64,000 nt of DNA from contig OW818697.1 in the NCBI GenBank assembly GCA_942493365.1, positions 2,170,001 to 2,234,000 on the forward strand. The letters are read 5' to 3'. Below are positions 61,382 through 64,000 of this stretch, in pieces. Every line of letters starts with the position of its first letter. The stretch's first letter is position 1. The notes beneath the pieces were generated by a model that worked only from the letters and a program-made list of their open reading frames with translations, did no database searches and was not told the origin of the DNA. This stretch comes from UBA8949 sp942493365. GTDB lineage: Bacteria; Bacillota; Clostridia; Saccharofermentanales; UBA5734. The translations under genes were made by a program, and so were the position numbers.

Positions 61382-62227
61382 ATGACCACAATTCGACCTA
61401 TCCGTAAGATTGTCACCGGCCATCCGGCCATCGACGGAGCCGGCGTCCATTTGGTAAGGGTTTTTGGCTTCCATGATACCTTATCATTTGATCCCTTCCT
61501 GATGCTTGACGCCTTTGATTCGACAAACCCCGAAGATTACACTGCAGGCTTCCCGTGGCACCCTCATCGTGGTATTGAGACGATTACATATCTGGTACAA
61601 GGGGATATTGAGCATGGTGACAGCCTGGGTAATCAGGGCAGCATTCTCAATGGCGATTGCCAGTGGATGACCGCTGGTTCGGGGATTATTCACCAGGAGA
61701 TGCCCAAAGCGTGCGGTCGTATGCTGGGCGTGCAGTTGTGGCTCAACCTGCCAGCGAAAGACAAAATGACCACGCCCAAATACGGCGATATCAAGAGCGG
61801 CAACGTGCCGGTCGTAATGGGTGAAGGCAGCCGCGTGCGCGTGGTCGCTGGCGAATTTGGCGGCCAACCCGGCGCGTTTCAAGGCAGCTTTGTCAATGCC
61901 ACCTATCTCGATGTCGAGCTGACTGCGGGCAGCGAATGGTCGATGGTCAACGATCCGGGAGCGACTTTGTTTGTCTATATCCTGCTGGGATCCGGCACCT
62001 TCAATCCTGTCGTGCGAGAAACTGTCGAGGCAAAACACGCGGTTCTTTTCGGTGAAGGCGATCGCTTTTGGGTCGAAGCTGGCGTCGACGGTATCCGTTT
62101 CCTGTTGCTGTCCGGCCAACCCCTGCATGAACCCGTCGCCTGGGGCGGGCCAATCGTCATGAACACCCAAGCGGAGCTGGATCTGGCCTTTCAGGAATTG
62201 AGCGATGATACATTTATTAAAGGATAA
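61382..62227 (+). CDS. Pirin family protein
   Basis: 281 residues from ATG 61382 (TTGGAGG at 9 bp). Pirin-type bicupin: FDPFLMLDAFDSTNPEDYTAGFPWHPHRGIETITYLVQGDIEHGDSLGN and WMTAGSGIIHQEMP supply the metal-binding histidines and glutamate of the N-terminal cupin. Some pirins are quercetin dioxygenases, others redox sensors. Function here unknown. Confidence 0.92.
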   Translation: MTTIRPIRKIVTGHPAIDGAGVHLVRVFGFHDTLSFDPFLMLDAFDSTNPEDYTAGFPWHPHRGIETITYLVQGDIEHGDSLGNQGSILNGDCQWMTAGSGIIHQEMPKACGRMLGVQLWLNLPAKDKMTTPKYGDIKSGNVPVVMGEGSRVRVVAGEFGGQPGAFQGSFVNATYLDVELTAGSEWSMVNDPGATLFVYILLGSGTFNPVVRETVEAKHAVLFGEGDRFWVEAGVDGIRFLLLSGQPLHEPVAWGGPIVMNTQAELDLAFQELSDDTFIKG

Positions 62228-62299
62228 TCTGAATTCTGTTTTTTTGATCAAATTTGGATTATAATGTGATTAATACAATTTAATAGTGAGGTGAAGATT

Positions 62300-62653
62300 A
62301 TGGATAAACTGAGCAAGAAAACCATTATCATTATCGCATCGGTAGTCGTTGGCGTGTTGATCATCACCATTCTCGTCATAGGCTTTGCGACCAACTGGTT
62401 TGCAAACTTGCCTACTGGCGAAACGACATCGACGATCACATCATCACTGGAATCAGAAACAACCGTTCCGACGACTGAAGTACCAACGACTGCAACAGCA
62501 GAGGTTACAACGGCAGCGCCACCCGAGACCACGGCGGATGGTCCAACGATCGGTACCCTCAACCCCTCCTTTTCGATCATCATACCGACCTTTTCGATCG
62601 AAACCACCTTTCCGAACTTCTCAATTCCCAACTTTACCATTCATTTACCGTAA
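62300..62653 (+). CDS. Small TM protein with Thr-rich tail
   Basis: 117 residues from ATG 62300 (GAGGTGA). One TM (about 8-32) then a long Thr/Ser/Pro-rich tail of about 85 residues (SETTVPTTEVPTTATAEVTT) and a repeating PSFSI/PTFSI/PNFSI end. Such composition fits an exposed, possibly glycosylated surface stalk. No family known. Confidence 0.65.
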   Translation: MDKLSKKTIIIIASVVVGVLIITILVIGFATNWFANLPTGETTSTITSSLESETTVPTTEVPTTATAEVTTAAPPETTADGPTIGTLNPSFSIIIPTFSIETTFPNFSIPNFTIHLP

Positions 62654-62673
62654 CACTGAACCGATAATCTGTG

Positions 62674-62820
62674 TCAGCTGATCTTGGGTGGTTCTGCTTG
62701 GCTTCGGGTCAGCGGCGCCGCCCAGGTCTTTTCGGTCTCGTCGAGCAGAAAGTCGACCATCGGCTGCACATGCTCGTCCGCATCGTATTGTTCGAGCGCA
62801 TGATAAAAGTGATCGCATAT
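62674..62820 (-). pseudogene. Relic of a Fic-family gene (C-terminal fragment)
   Basis: On the minus strand, about 49 codons read LICDHFYHALEQYDADEHVQ then PMVDFLLDETEKTWAAPLTR and end at a stop at 62674. FYHALEQYDA..(x)..PM.(D/E)FL...TEKTW resembles the C-terminal segment of Fic/DOC-type proteins. The catalytic HPFxxGNG part is missing. Family assignment is from the pattern only. Confidence 0.4.
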
Positions 62821-62834
62821 TAACCTACACCTGA

Positions 62835-62862
62835 TTGACAAAGCTACAGTTTAGGCTATACT
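62835..62862 (+). promoter_or_regulatory. Promoter of the pfl leader
   Basis: TTGACA (62835-62840) and TATACT (62857-62862) with a 16-bp spacer. Expected transcription start near 62869, immediately at the 5' edge of the riboswitch. Confidence 0.7.
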
Positions 62863-62868
62863 AAAAAT

Positions 62869-62944
62869 AGCTTCGGAACTGGCGGATTCGTGGGTTAAAC
62901 CACATGGGACCGGAGCAGTACGTTTTGTCGACCGCCTGGGCAGC
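62869..62944 (+). ncRNA. ZTP (pfl-motif) riboswitch
   Basis: Two conserved blocks are visible: the 5' half with GGAACTGGCGG, GTGGG...CCAC and GGGACCGG (62874-62913), and the 3' hallmark CGACCGCCTGGGCA (62929-62942). This is the ZTP/ZMP riboswitch of the 'pfl' RNA motif, commonly found before pyruvate formate-lyase and folate/purine genes. It senses 5-aminoimidazole-4-carboxamide ribotide (ZMP/ZTP), a signal of 10-formyl-tetrahydrofolate shortage. Here it lies directly upstream of pfl and overlaps a terminator. Confidence 0.9.
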
Positions 62945-62968
62945 TATAATTGGCTGGCCGGGTTTTTT
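62935..62968 (+). terminator. Riboswitch expression platform (terminator)
   Basis: CCTGGGCAGC (62935-62944) pairs with GCTGGCCGGG (62953-62962) with one mismatch, followed by TTTTTT (62963-62968). Its 5' arm uses the riboswitch 3' core, so ligand binding should prevent terminator formation, giving an ON switch. Confidence 0.8.
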
Positions 62969-62997
62969 ATTCCCCGGCTATCATACGGGAGGTTTCT

Positions 62998-64000
62998 ATG
63001 ACTGAACAGGTCCGCGATTTCATCCAAAAAAACTATCGACCTTACACCGGCGACGCGTCGTTTTTGGCGGCGCCGACCGCGCGCACCGTCGCGCTCAACG
63101 AAAAATTCGAAGCACTCAAAAAGATCGAGCTGGCCATGGGTGGCGTGCTGGACATCGATACCACCGCCGTCTCTTCCCTGCTCAGCTACCCGGCGGGCTA
63201 CCTCGATCGCGAGCACGAAATCATCGTCGGCTTGCAGACCGGCCGGCCCTTGAAGCGCAGCGTCAATCCCTTCGGCGGCATTCGCATGGCCGAAAAGGCC
63301 TGTCAGGACTACGGCTTCGAACTGGCCGAGACGGTGCGCGAACACTTCCGCTATCGCACAACACACAACGACGGCGTTTTTCGCGTTTACACGCCGGAGA
63401 TGCGCGCCGCCAAAAGCAGCGGCGTCATCACCGGCTTGCCCGACGCCTATGGTCGCGGCCGTCTGGTCGGCGACTACCGGCGGGTGGCGCTGTTCGGTGT
63501 CGATCAATTGATCGCATTCAAGCAAATCGATCTGGACGAACTGGGTCGCCAAAATATGGATGAGGAAAACATTCGCCTGTCGGAAGAGGTTTACCGGCAG
63601 ATTGACTTTCTGGAAAAACTCAAAGCGATGGCCAAGCTCTACGGCCACGACATCGCCGCCCCGGCGCAAAATGCGCGCGAGGCCGTGCAGTGGGTGTACT
63701 TCGCCTATCTGGCCGCGATCAAGGAACAGAACGGTGCCGCCATGTCGCTAGGGCGGGTCAGCACCTTCCTCGACATCTATTTCGAGCGTGATCTGGCCGC
63801 TGGACTGCTCGATGAAAGCGGCGCGCAGGAGATCATCGACGACTTCGTCCTCAAGCTGCGCATGGCGCGCCAGCTGCGCACCGCCGAGTACAACGAACTG
63901 TTCGCCGGTGATCCGCTGTGGGTGACCGAGGCGGTCGGCGGCATGGGCGAGGACGGGCGCACGCTGGTCACGCGCACGTCCTACCGCATGCTGCACACCC
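62998..64000 (+). CDS. pflB: Pyruvate formate-lyase (formate C-acetyltransferase), partial
   Basis: ATG 62998 follows GGGAGG at 6 bp; 334 codons are visible and the gene runs past the right edge (family length about 750). Conserved blocks: LQTGRPLKRSVNPFGGIRMAE, HNDGVFRVYTPEMRAAKSSG, VITGLPDAYGRGRLVGDYRRVALFG, and NGAAMSLGRVSTFLDIYFERDL. The catalytic cysteines and glycyl-radical segment lie beyond the window. It cleaves pyruvate with CoA into acetyl-CoA and formate, feeding one-carbon metabolism, which matches ZTP riboswitch control. Confidence 0.97.
   Translation, partial: MTEQVRDFIQKNYRPYTGDASFLAAPTARTVALNEKFEALKKIELAMGGVLDIDTTAVSSLLSYPAGYLDREHEIIVGLQTGRPLKRSVNPFGGIRMAEKACQDYGFELAETVREHFRYRTTHNDGVFRVYTPEMRAAKSSGVITGLPDAYGRGRLVGDYRRVALFGVDQLIAFKQIDLDELGRQNMDEENIRLSEEVYRQIDFLEKLKAMAKLYGHDIAAPAQNAREAVQWVYFAYLAAIKEQNGAAMSLGRVSTFLDIYFERDLAAGLLDESGAQEIIDDFVLKLRMARQLRTAEYNELFAGDPLWVTEAVGGMGEDGRTLVTRTSYRMLHT

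Overview
The window is a 64 kb piece of a moderately GC-rich, gene-dense chromosome, most likely from an anaerobic, Gram-positive-type member of the Bacillota (Clostridia-like). The clues are strong AGGAGG ribosome binding sites with some TTG and GTG starts, a butyryl-CoA dehydrogenase/EtfBA operon whose EtfA carries an N-terminal ferredoxin domain (electron-bifurcating type), a rubrerythrin, pyruvate formate-lyase, PadR and DUF2812 proteins, CotH and GH25 proteins, and an adaptor/ATPase/permease exporter without an outer-membrane partner. No rRNA, tRNA or CRISPR array was seen. Genus cannot be resolved from this sequence alone.

Layout. 0-6 kb: partial membrane gene, bcd-etfB-etfA operon with a recognisable promoter, and a duplicated PII-like protein. 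6-14 kb: MFS transporter, aldo/keto reductase, then a two-component system followed by a MacA/MacB-like exporter in one apparent operon. 14.4-24.2 kb: an 8.6 kb cyclic beta-1,2-glucan synthase gene with a divergently transcribed acyltransferase. 24-27.5 kb: cupin, nitroreductase, and an IS481-type insertion sequence sitting inside a repeat. 27.5-30.5 kb: a CotH / DUF4956 / VTC-domain cluster. 30.5-34.6 kb: two tandem membrane GGDEF proteins and an SMP-30 lactonase. 34.8-41.3 kb: DEAD-box helicase, reverse rubrerythrin, MerR regulator with an ECF S-component/DUF1893 fusion, SecD-SecF. 41.4-52.3 kb: NlpC/P60 hydrolase, PdxA-acyltransferase-DUF6320 operon, PadR, RhuM, GH25 lysozyme, a DUF2812 pair and a histidine-rich MarR. 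52.5-64 kb: DUF885 lipoprotein, amidohydrolase lipoprotein, AAA_14 ATPase, esterase, zinc-ribbon membrane proteins, a beta-lactamase-fold hydrolase, pirin, several gene relics, and a ZTP riboswitch in front of a pyruvate formate-lyase gene that runs off the right edge.

The most unusual structure is a dispersed repeat family (copies near 25.2, 25.6/27.0, 37.3, 37.5 and 39.0 kb). Most copies start at or within a few bases of a stop codon with a perfect palindrome, continue with an A-rich array of degenerate 7-8-mers, and end with a TGCGGAAT / ATCCTTGAAA-like tail. One copy was hit by the IS exactly in its hairpin loop, and another supplies the last codons of the MerR gene. The 54-63 kb stretch also carries at least four decayed gene fragments, suggesting a region of ongoing turnover.
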